Shown: one piece after another, positions 18,808 through 27,426 of the stretch
How the letters are laid out: every line of letters begins with the position of its first letter
Position numbering within the stretch: the stretch's first letter is position 1
NCBI RefSeq assembly: GCF_011927835.1
Contig: NZ_JAATJH010000004.1
Location: 1 to 64,000, forward strand
Source of the DNA: Neolewinella antarctica
Lineage (GTDB): Bacteria > Bacteroidota > Bacteroidia > Chitinophagales > Saprospiraceae
Length of the DNA stretch: 64,000 nt
Direction of reading: 5' to 3'
Position numbers and translations under genes: made by a program
The notes under the pieces: model-generated
Told to the model about the DNA's origin: nothing
Database searches by the model: none
Seen by the model: the letters and a program-made list of their open reading frames with translations, nothing else

Positions 18808-20067
18808 ATGTATAGTCCGTTAAACAACTTGGAGCAACTATATCGACGGTCCGAAGCAGCACTCAAGCAAGTAAGCTCTACTTATACGCGTCCACTACTG
18901 CGCGAAATTCAGTGGGAAGATCCGTTGGTCATTTTGCTGGGGCCGCGCGGCGTAGGCAAGACGACGTTGCTTCTGCAACGTCTGGCCGAACTCGAATTAC
19001 CACCGCAACAAGCGTTGTACGTGGATATGGGTGATTTGTACTTTCAGGCAAATCGCTTGCTTGATTTTGTCGAAGCTTTTCTAGAGAATGGTGGTCAGTA
19101 TCTGTTCATCGATGAAGTACATCGCTACGGATACGACACTTGGGCTTCAGAGTTAAAGCAAGTATACGATCTCTACCGCAGCCGCCTAAAAGTTGTCGTG
19201 ACCGGCTCTTCGGTGGTGCGCATCCTCAATCGCCAGGCGGACTTGAGCCGCCGTGCCCTTAGTTATCGTCTTGCGGGGCTGTCGTTTCGGGAGTATCTGT
19301 TGCTGGGCCACCAAATTAACTTGCCGGTAGTTACGCTGTCTGACCTGTTAGCGCATCACCGTGAAATAGCCCAGGAATCAGCTGACTTATTACCTACTCC
19401 ACTACCTCTACTCACCGAATACTGGCAGCGGGGATACTATCCTTACTTTTTGAACGGACTAATCACCTACGCCGATCGTCTGACCAGTTCCGTGCAAACC
19501 GTCCTGGAACACGATATTCCTTACGCTACGGATGGTACGTCCGTCAACGCTGGTAAACTCGGCCGTTTGCTCTACGCCATTGCTTCGTCGGTGCCCTTCG
19601 TACCAAACATATCTAAACTGGCGGAGCGTACTGGAATCAGCCGGGTCACCTTACTCCGCTACCTGTCCTTGCTGGAGGATGCCCGCATCATTACGTCTTT
19701 ACGGCAAGAAGCAAAAGGTACTTCCGCCCTTAGTAAACCAGACAAGATCTACCTGGATAACCCAAATCTACTGCACGCCCTGGCCCCGCAACAGGTCACT
19801 ACCGGGACGCTCCGGGAAACCTTTTTCCTTAGTCAACTTAAGCAACTGACCTATGCGAAAGGTCTGGTCCCACCAGAGATTCGACTTCCGAAGCAAGGCG
19901 ACTTTTCCTTTCTCACCCCAGAGCGACACGTCATCTTTGAAGTGGGCGGTCCTAAAAAGGGGTTCGCACAAATTGGCCAGAACGATGATCATTTCGTGGT
20001 GGCGGATACGACGAGTACCGAGCACGCGAATAAGATTCCGCTTTGGATGTTTGGCTTGTTGTACTAA
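18808..20067 (+). CDS. AAA ATPase with DUF4143-like C-terminus
   Basis: 419-aa P-loop protein of the AAA_14/DUF4143 group. Walker A GPRGVGKTT (45-53), Walker B QYLFIDEVH (about 97-105) and the sensor-like VVVTGSSV are visible. A winged-helix segment (ISKLAERTGISRVTLLRYLSLLEDARII) and a C-terminal nuclease-like domain ending EVGGPKKGFAQI follow. This family is common in Bacteroidota and archaea; its role is not established. The last 4 bases overlap the 3' end of the convergent treY. Confidence 0.88.
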   Translation: MYSPLNNLEQLYRRSEAALKQVSSTYTRPLLREIQWEDPLVILLGPRGVGKTTLLLQRLAELELPPQQALYVDMGDLYFQANRLLDFVEAFLENGGQYLFIDEVHRYGYDTWASELKQVYDLYRSRLKVVVTGSSVVRILNRQADLSRRALSYRLAGLSFREYLLLGHQINLPVVTLSDLLAHHREIAQESADLLPTPLPLLTEYWQRGYYPYFLNGLITYADRLTSSVQTVLEHDIPYATDGTSVNAGKLGRLLYAIASSVPFVPNISKLAERTGISRVTLLRYLSLLEDARIITSLRQEAKGTSALSKPDKIYLDNPNLLHALAPQQVTTGTLRETFFLSQLKQLTYAKGLVPPEIRLPKQGDFSFLTPERHVIFEVGGPKKGFAQIGQNDDHFVVADTTSTEHANKIPLWMFGLLY

Positions 20068-22271
20068 GCCCACCAAACCCCCAAACCCAATCCACCACTA
20101 TCCGGCAACAAATTATCCGCCCCGTCCGGACCACTAACCACCGTATCCGGCCGCTTAGCCACCTTCACGACCAAACGCTTTGCACCCTGCGTCCGCGCAA
20201 AACCAAACACCACGTCCCCTTCCGCCAGCGGCTCGTAATCCGCCTCGGCAAAGAAGTCGGCATTATCGCGGCGCAGCGTCAGCAAGGTTTTCAACAGTTT
20301 GATTTTCGGCTGCGCATCGTATTCCTGGTCCCGTTTTCCTTCCAACCAAGCCCGCCGACGGTCAAAATCCACCGGCCGACGATTGTCCGGGTCGACCAGA
20401 CTAAGATCCCAGCTTTCGGTGCCCTGATAAACATCCGGGAAGCCGGGGACGGTACACTTCAGCACCAACTGCGCAAAACTGTTGTGGCGTGCCTGCGGCT
20501 GAATCCGGCGCAGCAATCCCCGTAGGGCTTCACTGAGTTCCCGGTCGTCCATAATTCTTGCGGCCAAGTCTTTCACCGCCGTTTCGTAATCGGTATCCGG
20601 CTCGGCCCAATCACTGAATTCTTTGCCTTCGCGGAGGGCTTTTTCGAGGTAGCGGTCCACCCGGTCACGAAGGTTTGCGGCGTCCTCACTACGGTCGAGC
20701 GGGTAGCTGGCGATGAGACTCTGGATGACGAGGTACCAACTGCGCGGCTTCAGGGCACCGGTACCAATACGGTTCCGGAGGCGATTCACGAAGCGTTCCC
20801 ACTCTCCCGGGTGAAAGGTCAGTGCCTGCAAGCGGGCACGGCTATCTTCCCCCCGTTTGGTGTCGTGGGTGGCCGTGGCGTTCATGGAACTCTTCCCCCG
20901 GGCCAGAATGAATTTGTGGAATGCCCGAATAGTCACTCGGTCGGCCGGGGCGGCGGAGCTGCCGACTTCGTTTAAATGCGCCTGCCGCCAGTACTGGTAA
21001 AAAGTAGTATCCTCCACGCCTTTAGCCATTAGCGGACCGCTCAATTGTTGGCTGCGTTGCAGGGTTTCCAACGCTTCGTCCTGAAAATCCTGTGCGCTCA
21101 GCCAACCGACAAAACGGAGTACTTGACGGCCATATTTGGGCGCGTATTTACTTACCGTCAGAGCAGCTTCCTGGCAGTGTCGCAACTCCTCCTCAGTCAG
21201 CGGACCGCCACCCGGGTAAATACGGTAATGTGGAAAACCAGCCAGGAAATGGGTCAATGTCTCGCGGAAATCGTGCTCCCAAACCTCCTCCGGCAGCACT
21301 TCTTTCCAACGCCGCAGCAGATTAGCCACCTCACCACGAAAGTGTTCTTCCACCAACATTAACTTGTTACGAAACACCAATTCGGAGTACTCCGGCAACG
21401 GCTCACCAGTCAGGCGTTCGTAGAGGTCGGAAAAGGTGGTGGCGGATTCGTCGTTGGTCAGCAGGCGATTCACGGCGGCCAGGAAGTCGTAGCCGGTCGT
21501 TCCCTGGACGGGCCAGTCGGCTGGTAGTTTTTCGCCGGGTTCCAGGATTTTCTCTACCCAAATGCCTACGTCTTCGCCAACTTCTTTGCGGAGTTTTTGG
21601 AGATAAGCCGTTGGGTTCAAAAGCCCGTCCACGTGGTCGAGGCGGAGGTGTTGGATGCGGCCGGCGCGGATCTCGGCTAGGATCTTTTCGTGCGCGTCGG
21701 CGAATACTTTTTCGTCTTCCACCCGGATGCCGAGTAGGGAATTTACCGTGAAGAAGCGGCGGTAGTTCAGGTGCTCGTCCACCTCTTTCCAATGCGTGGC
21801 TTTGTAGACGGTTTCACCATTTTCTAGCGTAGGCCAGGCGCTCAGGTCGCCGCCGCCGTCGTGCAGGACGGGCAGCATCATCTTGCCGTCGAAATCCGGA
21901 TGGTCCCAGTCGACGTCGAAATGACGGTAATAATCGCTGTCTTTTCCCTTCGTGTAAAGGTCGCGCAGCCAGGCATTATCGGGATGCAGGGTCAGGTGGT
22001 TGGGCACGATATCCTGTAGCCAGTGCATCCCCCGTTCGGCTAGCCGGCGGTGCAGTTCTGCCCAGTCTTTTTCGGTGGTGATTTCGGGGTTCAGGCGGCT
22101 GGGGTCGGTGCCGTCGTAGCCGTGGGTAGAGCCCGGGGCGGCGGCGAGGATGGGGCTGGCGTAGCAGGTGTCCACGCCCAGTTCGTCGAGATAATCGAGT
22201 TGTTTTAGGAGGTCGCTTACGGTAAAACCCTCGTGAAGTTGGAGGCGGTAGGTGGCGGTGGGTTGGGTCAT
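20064..22271 (-). CDS. treY: malto-oligosyltrehalose synthase
   Basis: 735-aa GH13 enzyme that turns the reducing-end alpha-1,4 bond of maltodextrins into the alpha,alpha-1,1 bond of trehalose. The N-terminus TATYRLQLHEGFTVSDLLKQLDYLDELGVDTCYASPIL and the HGYDGTDPSRLNPE motif are diagnostic of TreY. LRLDHVDGLLNP carries the catalytic nucleophile Asp, and GVEDTTFYQYWRQAHLNEVG is also conserved. Its ATG lies 3 bases after treZ, so the two genes form an operon for the TreY-TreZ pathway. No treX is in the window; the GH13 gene nearby is not a debranching enzyme by pattern. Confidence 0.95.
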   Translation of the reverse strand: MTQPTATYRLQLHEGFTVSDLLKQLDYLDELGVDTCYASPILAAAPGSTHGYDGTDPSRLNPEITTEKDWAELHRRLAERGMHWLQDIVPNHLTLHPDNAWLRDLYTKGKDSDYYRHFDVDWDHPDFDGKMMLPVLHDGGGDLSAWPTLENGETVYKATHWKEVDEHLNYRRFFTVNSLLGIRVEDEKVFADAHEKILAEIRAGRIQHLRLDHVDGLLNPTAYLQKLRKEVGEDVGIWVEKILEPGEKLPADWPVQGTTGYDFLAAVNRLLTNDESATTFSDLYERLTGEPLPEYSELVFRNKLMLVEEHFRGEVANLLRRWKEVLPEEVWEHDFRETLTHFLAGFPHYRIYPGGGPLTEEELRHCQEAALTVSKYAPKYGRQVLRFVGWLSAQDFQDEALETLQRSQQLSGPLMAKGVEDTTFYQYWRQAHLNEVGSSAAPADRVTIRAFHKFILARGKSSMNATATHDTKRGEDSRARLQALTFHPGEWERFVNRLRNRIGTGALKPRSWYLVIQSLIASYPLDRSEDAANLRDRVDRYLEKALREGKEFSDWAEPDTDYETAVKDLAARIMDDRELSEALRGLLRRIQPQARHNSFAQLVLKCTVPGFPDVYQGTESWDLSLVDPDNRRPVDFDRRRAWLEGKRDQEYDAQPKIKLLKTLLTLRRDNADFFAEADYEPLAEGDVVFGFARTQGAKRLVVKVAKRPDTVVSGPDGADNLLPDSGGLGLGVWWA

Positions 22272-22274
22272 GGT

Positions 22275-24083
22275 TCAGGTCTTTGAAACGAGGGCGAATC
22301 CGTAGGCGGGCAGGGTCATTTTGTCCCCGCTTTGCTTGGCATCATTGTTACTCAGTAAGATATTGCCGCCGGTCTGAATAGTCATCGGCTCATCCGTAAA
22401 ATTAGCGTAGGCACGGGCGTTCCAGCCTTTCCAGGTCCAGGTTAGGCCGCCGCCATCGTCCGTATTATTCTTAATTAGGTCAACTTCAATCAAGTCAAAG
22501 CTTTTCGGAGGGCGCGGTCGCAGGTGCAAGGCAGTACGGTAAAAAGCAAGGATGGGGGACTCCTCCGGCCAGGATAATTTCGCGCTGGTAAAAGTAGCCT
22601 CCGCCTGCGGATCGGGCACGGACAAACCGGGCCGTTGGAAAGCCTTGAACTCCGCCGCCCGCCCTTTCCGGACGGCCTCGATCAGGGGCTCGTCGCCGTG
22701 GTGAACGAAGTAGGGGAACGGGCGGGTTTCGCCGTACTCTTCCCCCATCCAGATCATCGGCACGAAGGGAGAGAACAGGTAGGTGGCCGCCGCTAGTAAG
22801 TATTTATCCTGGGCAAGACTAGTACTCAACCGGTCACCGATCATCCGGTTACCGACTTGGTCGTGGTTCTGCAAAAAGACGGTAAACTGCCCTGGACGTA
22901 AACCGTGAGCCGCCGGGTCAATACCGAAATTCCGTTGCCGGTGCCGGCTATACTGGCCGGTATAGACGTAGCCGGCGCGGAGTGCCGCCGCCAGTTGCTC
23001 CAGGCTACCGAAATCCTCATAATAACCGTTCTGCTCTCCGGTAAGCAAGGCGTGGAGTGCGTGGTGAAACTCATCGACCCACTGTCCGGTCAGACCGTAA
23101 CCACCCTGATCTTTAGGGGTAATGAAACGGGGTGCGTTCAAATCGCACTCCGCCAGCAGGATGATCTTTCTGTTTTGTTCTTCACCGATCCGATCGGCTT
23201 CCGCGGAAAGACTGGCTAGGAAATGCTCCGCCGAATCGTCGACGATAGCGTGGACGGCATCCAACCGCAGCCCGTCCGCCCCGTATTCCTCCAGCCACAT
23301 CCGGACGTTCTGCAAAAAGTAATTCCGCACCCCGTCGGAGCCCGCCCGGTCGAAATTAATGGCCGATCCCCAGGGCGTATGGTGCGCTTCCGTAAAGACG
23401 GGCATGAAGGCTGGCAGGTAATTCCCTTCCGGGCCGAGGTGGTTGTAGATCACGTCGATCAGCACGGCGATACCCCTTTCGTGAGCCGCGTCGATGAATT
23501 TTTTGAGCCCAGTTGGCCCTCCGTAAGCACGGCTAATGGCGAAGGGGGCGACTACGTCGTAGCCCCAGTTGCGGTCGCCCGGGGTTTGGGCGAGTGGCAT
23601 TAGTTCTAGGCAATTTACGCCCAGATCTTTCAGGTAATCCAGCTTTGCTTCCGCTGCCTCGAAGGTGCCGGCTTCGGTGAACGTACCGATGTGTAGTTCA
23701 TAGATGACGGCTTCGTCGAGGGCTAGTCCGGAAAAACTTTGCACTTGTCCCGCTAGCAATCGGGACGCAATATCCACTACTTCCGATGCACCGTGTACGC
23801 CGTCTGGTAAATAACGCCCCGCCGGGTCGGGATAAACCTTATCGTCATCATTCAGCCGAAAGTGATAGCGCGTGCCCGCCGGGGCCGGGATGGGGTCGCT
23901 AATGAAATACCCGTGGCCTTCGGGTTGTAGCTGGTGGGTGTTGCCGGCCACGATCAACTCGATACGACTGGGTTTTGGAGCCCAGACGCGGAAGCGGCGC
24001 TTGGCGTGGGCGTCGGGTGGTTGGGGGCCGAGGGGGAGGCTGGGGAAGGTTTTCAGATTAAGGGATGTTTGTGGTTGAACCAC
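22275..24083 (-). CDS. treZ: malto-oligosyltrehalose trehalohydrolase
   Basis: 602-aa GH13 enzyme that releases trehalose from maltooligosyl-trehalose. It has an N-terminal CBM48-like domain (RRFRVWAPKPSRIELIV), then VIYELHIGTFTEAGTF, LIDVIYNHLGPEGNYL, the nucleophile region DGLRLDAVHAI, LAECD, and VFLQNHDQVGNR. The start appears to be GTG at 24083, with no ATG before the conserved domain. Two dispersed repeats lie inside the gene: a GC-rich element at 22510-22529 and a GTCCCG...CGGGAC palindrome at 23747-23766. Both are read through in frame, so they tolerate coding use. Confidence 0.95.
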   Translation of the reverse strand: MVQPQTSLNLKTFPSLPLGPQPPDAHAKRRFRVWAPKPSRIELIVAGNTHQLQPEGHGYFISDPIPAPAGTRYHFRLNDDDKVYPDPAGRYLPDGVHGASEVVDIASRLLAGQVQSFSGLALDEAVIYELHIGTFTEAGTFEAAEAKLDYLKDLGVNCLELMPLAQTPGDRNWGYDVVAPFAISRAYGGPTGLKKFIDAAHERGIAVLIDVIYNHLGPEGNYLPAFMPVFTEAHHTPWGSAINFDRAGSDGVRNYFLQNVRMWLEEYGADGLRLDAVHAIVDDSAEHFLASLSAEADRIGEEQNRKIILLAECDLNAPRFITPKDQGGYGLTGQWVDEFHHALHALLTGEQNGYYEDFGSLEQLAAALRAGYVYTGQYSRHRQRNFGIDPAAHGLRPGQFTVFLQNHDQVGNRMIGDRLSTSLAQDKYLLAAATYLFSPFVPMIWMGEEYGETRPFPYFVHHGDEPLIEAVRKGRAAEFKAFQRPGLSVPDPQAEATFTSAKLSWPEESPILAFYRTALHLRPRPPKSFDLIEVDLIKNNTDDGGGLTWTWKGWNARAYANFTDEPMTIQTGGNILLSNNDAKQSGDKMTLPAYGFALVSKT

Positions 24084-24185
24084 CGTTTGGGGGTTTAAGG
24101 TTCGCTACTTTTTTACCGCTGATGAGCTCTTTATCAGTAAATTATTTAGCTGTAGTGATGCAGCTCCTATGGCTAAGATAACTAA

Positions 24186-24232
24186 AACGTAGGGCCATAT
24201 CCTACGTTATAATAGACGCGCTTCCGGGCTAC
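24186..24232 (+). repeat. degenerate REP-like unit
   Basis: Hairpin AACGTAGG...CCTACGTT followed by AGACGCGCTTCCGGGCTA. It is a diverged relative of the units at 11575, 12168 and 18626 and keeps a paired stem. Confidence 0.65.
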
Positions 24233-24317
24233 AGTGTGCATACATTTTTACATCATTCTCGTTTCTGCCCGTTTCGCCCTCCTTTTTGGAAAAAAAGGAG
24301 CAAAATTCTTGTCCTGT

Positions 24318-24500
24318 GAGCCTGGCTGATCAATGGTTTGGTACTTGGAAGGCTAAAATCTGTAAACTCGCCTACTCGCTTAATTTTTTGAACAACGCTT
24401 TTGGGTAACCTGAGCTAGTGGTTTTAGTACATAATTGGTGGTGGCTCAAACAGTACAGATTCCTTTACGCCTTCCAAGTACCAAACCATTGGCCAGGCTC
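24318..24500. repeat. long inverted repeat flanking about 110 bp
   Basis: GAGCCTGGC...CAATGGTTTGGTACTTGGAAGGC at 24318-24353 recurs inverted at 24468-24500, with one 4-base insertion (TGAT). The enclosed DNA is not coding. It could be the termini of a small non-autonomous element or a structured RNA. Confidence 0.75.
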
Positions 24501-24669
24501 AAGGGACGATTAACAAGTACTGATATTCTCAGGTAGTCTGATAGTGATAACCCATCCACCGCTCGTGCAATCATAGCTCGTAAATTCGTGTGTATACTGT
24601 AGCAATCGGGGACCTGACTAAAGTCAGTGTTACCGTTAGTTTTCGTAAGGTTACTGGTTAATGGAACCG

Positions 24670-25185
24670 TCACGGCAAACGCGTCCTAACTATCGACTCC
24701 CCGCCCTTCGGGTCTGGTTGCCCGTAGTCCAGCCAGTCGGCAATCCGCGCAGCCACCTCCGCCTGCCAATCTTGGCGGGAATACCCGGGAGAAAGCGGTA
24801 GAAATAATACGTCACAAGTTCGCTCCGCCCCCTCGTCTTCGCTCTTCACGAACTTTCCTTGCACCTGCGTCCGTGCCCCCGTTTCCGGATACAACAGGGC
24901 TACTTTGGGGGCATTTAAATGATAGGCGTAAGTGTATAATTGTTGTAAATCACCCGACCCCGGCCGGTCGTTTTTCGGGACTTTCCACTTCGCGTCTAAG
25001 ACGGCCAGCGTGTTGCCGAATGCGTCGGAAATGGTGAGGTCGGGGCGCAGGGTGGAGGGGCCGTAGCGCTCGCTGTGCCAATAGGACGTCCTGGATTGGC
25101 CACTGACGGTGAGGCCGGGAAGGTGGCGGCGGAGGGTGCGTTCGAGGAAGGATTCCCAGAGGCGGTTGGCGTCGAAAAGTATAGC
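24670..25185 (-). pseudogene. mcrC: 5'-truncated mcrC (McrBC restriction subunit, C-terminal nuclease part)
   Basis: An open minus-strand frame of 171 codons matches the C-terminal half of McrC. It has an LFDANRLWESFLERTLRR helix, the PD-(D/E)xK nuclease core RPDLTI...AVLDAKWK, the GDLQQLYTYAYHL helix and a following VALLYPET strand. An in-frame TAA stands at 25186-25188 directly upstream, and the N-terminal DUF2357-like region and mcrB are missing. The catalytic residues remain, but no start codon or partner does. The break coincides with the edge of the AT-rich PLD/VWA cargo, suggesting that insertion removed the rest. A GC-rich repeat lies inside it (24860-24878). Confidence 0.85.
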
Positions 25186-25188
25186 TTA

Positions 25189-25491
25189 CTGTTCCGATAT
25201 GTGTCAAATTGAGTTCTCAGGCAAAATTGTAGACGGTGCTCTACTTTGACTTTTTTACCGAGAGCATCAATGGATGTATCAACACAGACACTAATGTTTC
25301 GTACATTGCATCAATTATAAAGCAAAGAATGCGCTAACTTTTAGTTGGGACAACCCTTGTTCTTTCCTTTTACCACACTTCACAACTCAAACACAAAGCT
25401 TAGATTTTAACTGTCTACGTTTGCTATGCAACCACTTTAGTGGACTGCAGGTATATCTACGTTAACAGAGGAGAGGCTTTCAACGAACACT
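25189..25491. other. leader region of the PLD/VWA operon
   Basis: 303 AT-rich bases between the mcrC break and the PLD-like gene. It contains the shared promoter/operator-like block at 25405-25432 and a small hairpin CCACT-TT-AGTGG just after it. No coding frame was recognised. Confidence 0.5.
25405..25432 (+). promoter_or_regulatory. shared promoter/operator-like block (PLD operon copy)
   Basis: Matches the block at 48820-48846 upstream of the retron at 22 of 27 positions. It contains TACGTTTG (fits a TAnnTTTG -7 box) overlapping the palindrome TTGC-TAT-GCAA. No convincing -33 element was seen. Confidence 0.55.
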
Positions 25492-27426
25492 ATGAGTACA
25501 GTACTTTTCAATGATATAGCTATGTCTATATCCAAGCACCTGCATGCTTCCACGACTAGTCTTTATGTGGCTCAAGCCTTTTTCACCGATCACGAACTTA
25601 TTGAACTATTGGCAGGCAAAGCTCGGGCAGGAATAGATGTTCAAGTTATTATAAGTGATAATCCAACCAACAGGGATATCGACTACTCATCTCTTCTCCA
25701 ATCTGGTGGACAGCTAATGCGTTATCCCAGAGCTGGTTACGGTGGAATGCAGCACAAGTTCTGTGTGATAGACGAGCAGTTGGTAATCAATGGATCTTAC
25801 AATTGGACAGTAAATGCCAGGAAAAATAATAGCGAAAATGTACAAATAAGTGAAGAAATAGCAGTTGTTGAAAAGTTTATTGGTGAGTTTACTCGACTAA
25901 GGAAGAATTTCAGTGAGTCAGAAACGACGACAGAGCAAGCAAATAACTATGATATTCGTTCAACAGAGCTCCTTTCTTCTACTAGTTCTGAAATAGAAGC
26001 TGTTGATGCAGTTGACGAATGGATTTCGAAGTACTTACAGAGCACTGTACTCGACTTCGACCGCAACGAGCTAAAAGAAGAAGGGGAAAGCTTAGCAAAA
26101 GCTAGTCAAGGTAATCCGGAAATGTTGGACATGAAACTGGATAGCGTCTATGAGCAGCTACTCCGGGACACAGAAATTGACCCAGCTGAAAGAGATCGGC
26201 TGGAGAGAGAACTAAAAAACCTTGTTATCAGCGAGGGGGTGATGATCGACAAAGAGTGCGAACGCCGTCTAGCGTTATTGAGTTCAGGGCTCCGAGCTGA
26301 TGAAGCGGATTTGGAGCAACAAATTGTTCGCACTGAGTACCAGAAATCCCAAATTAGGGAAGAGGAAAAAACAGTGGATGAGGTTAAAATATCAGAATGT
26401 GATCGTAAAATTGAAAGCACTCAAGAGAAAATAAATAAAATCAATTTAGATCAGACACCACAGCCCTTTCCTCGGAGACTAATTCCAGAGATCTTGATAC
26501 TAGGAATTGTGTCGCTTTACCTCGTCGTATTTTATTCTTCCATAATATACACAATCATGTACGGTCGAGAAGACGCCATGGAATTTCTCAGCGTGTATGG
26601 TACACTACCGGAAGTCGAAATATTCAATGCAGAGGCGATTTCACTAGCATGGGAGCGGGGGAGCATGACGTTTAGTTTTATCATGCTATTTACATCAGTC
26701 CCAATCTTGATTGGGCTGCTATACGTAAAGATGACAGGTTGGAAGAGGATCTTATGCATAACGGCTCCTGTAATGATTGACATTTTTCTTGCCTATTTAA
26801 TTGCAAAAAATGTATATAACATTGACTATCAGGCAGGTCGCGTTTCAGAATACTGGGATTGGGTCATGATTTTCTCTAGTGCAAGATTCTACACGATATT
26901 GATGATCGGAGCTCTTCCATATGTGCTATGGGGTTTTCTGTTAGAGAATATTTACTCACAGTTTAATGCTTTAAGCCGATCAGTAAATCATAATCGTAAC
27001 GTAGTAGAAAGAGAGCGACTAACAGCTGAGATTGAAGCTCTAAATGTGGGAAAGGCTGATTTAGGAGAAACAAGGTCTAACTTGCGCATGCAGCAAATTG
27101 ATATGAATAGTAAGCAAGCACAGTTAGAAACACGAAGAACACACCTAAAAAATCAGTCTGAGTCAAAACAAGTACAAATAGAACATCAAACAGACCGCCA
27201 GAAGCTAGCGCTCGAACGTCGTCAACAAAACATTAGCGATTCTTTGAACAGAAACCGTATACCAGTCAATATAAGCGCGCTTCGCAGTCGAATAGATATT
27301 TTAATGGGTGGATGGTCCGAGTGGCTTTACAGAGAGTTTTCAGCTACAAAAGCAGATGAGAAAGTTAAAGAAGGCAGACAAGTTTCTGCTGAATGGTTAG
27401 ACCTTAAAAAGCAAAACCTTGTATAA
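25492..27426 (+). CDS. PLD-like domain protein with membrane segments and coiled coils
   Basis: 644 aa. Residues 1-120 are a single phospholipase-D/Nuc-like domain (SLYVAQAFFTDHELIELL, then MQHKFCVIDEQLVINGSYNW). In the HxK(x4)D motif the usual catalytic His position is Gln87 (MQHKF where relatives have MHHKF or MHNKF). Lys89 and Asp94 are kept, so activity is doubtful. Then come a charged coiled coil (about 190-330), four hydrophobic segments (about 337-365, 395-417, 420-442, 465-492) and a second coiled coil (about 500-600). Its last codons overlap the start of the next gene. The DNA is clearly AT-richer than its neighbours. It may be a membrane sensor/effector in a defence or stress operon; that is inference. 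Confidence 0.7.
   Translation: MSTVLFNDIAMSISKHLHASTTSLYVAQAFFTDHELIELLAGKARAGIDVQVIISDNPTNRDIDYSSLLQSGGQLMRYPRAGYGGMQHKFCVIDEQLVINGSYNWTVNARKNNSENVQISEEIAVVEKFIGEFTRLRKNFSESETTTEQANNYDIRSTELLSSTSSEIEAVDAVDEWISKYLQSTVLDFDRNELKEEGESLAKASQGNPEMLDMKLDSVYEQLLRDTEIDPAERDRLERELKNLVISEGVMIDKECERRLALLSSGLRADEADLEQQIVRTEYQKSQIREEEKTVDEVKISECDRKIESTQEKINKINLDQTPQPFPRRLIPEILILGIVSLYLVVFYSSIIYTIMYGREDAMEFLSVYGTLPEVEIFNAEAISLAWERGSMTFSFIMLFTSVPILIGLLYVKMTGWKRILCITAPVMIDIFLAYLIAKNVYNIDYQAGRVSEYWDWVMIFSSARFYTILMIGALPYVLWGFLLENIYSQFNALSRSVNHNRNVVERERLTAEIEALNVGKADLGETRSNLRMQQIDMNSKQAQLETRRTHLKNQSESKQVQIEHQTDRQKLALERRQQNISDSLNRNRIPVNISALRSRIDILMGGWSEWLYREFSATKADEKVKEGRQVSAEWLDLKKQNLV

Larger units (their letters stand above)
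24084..24669. other. intergenic region with REP-like relic and long inverted repeat
   Basis: 586 bases before the mcrC remnant. It holds a degenerate REP-like unit (24186-24232), a long inverted repeat (24318-24500) and a possible 75-codon GTG frame (24446-24673) overlapping the remnant's stop codon. Otherwise nothing recognised. Confidence 0.5.

Noticed and set aside
24446-24673. 75-codon GTG frame overlapping the mcrC stop (GTGA)
   Set aside because: Overlap is suggestive and one part looks faintly CopG-like, but it runs into the inverted repeat and has no clear family.
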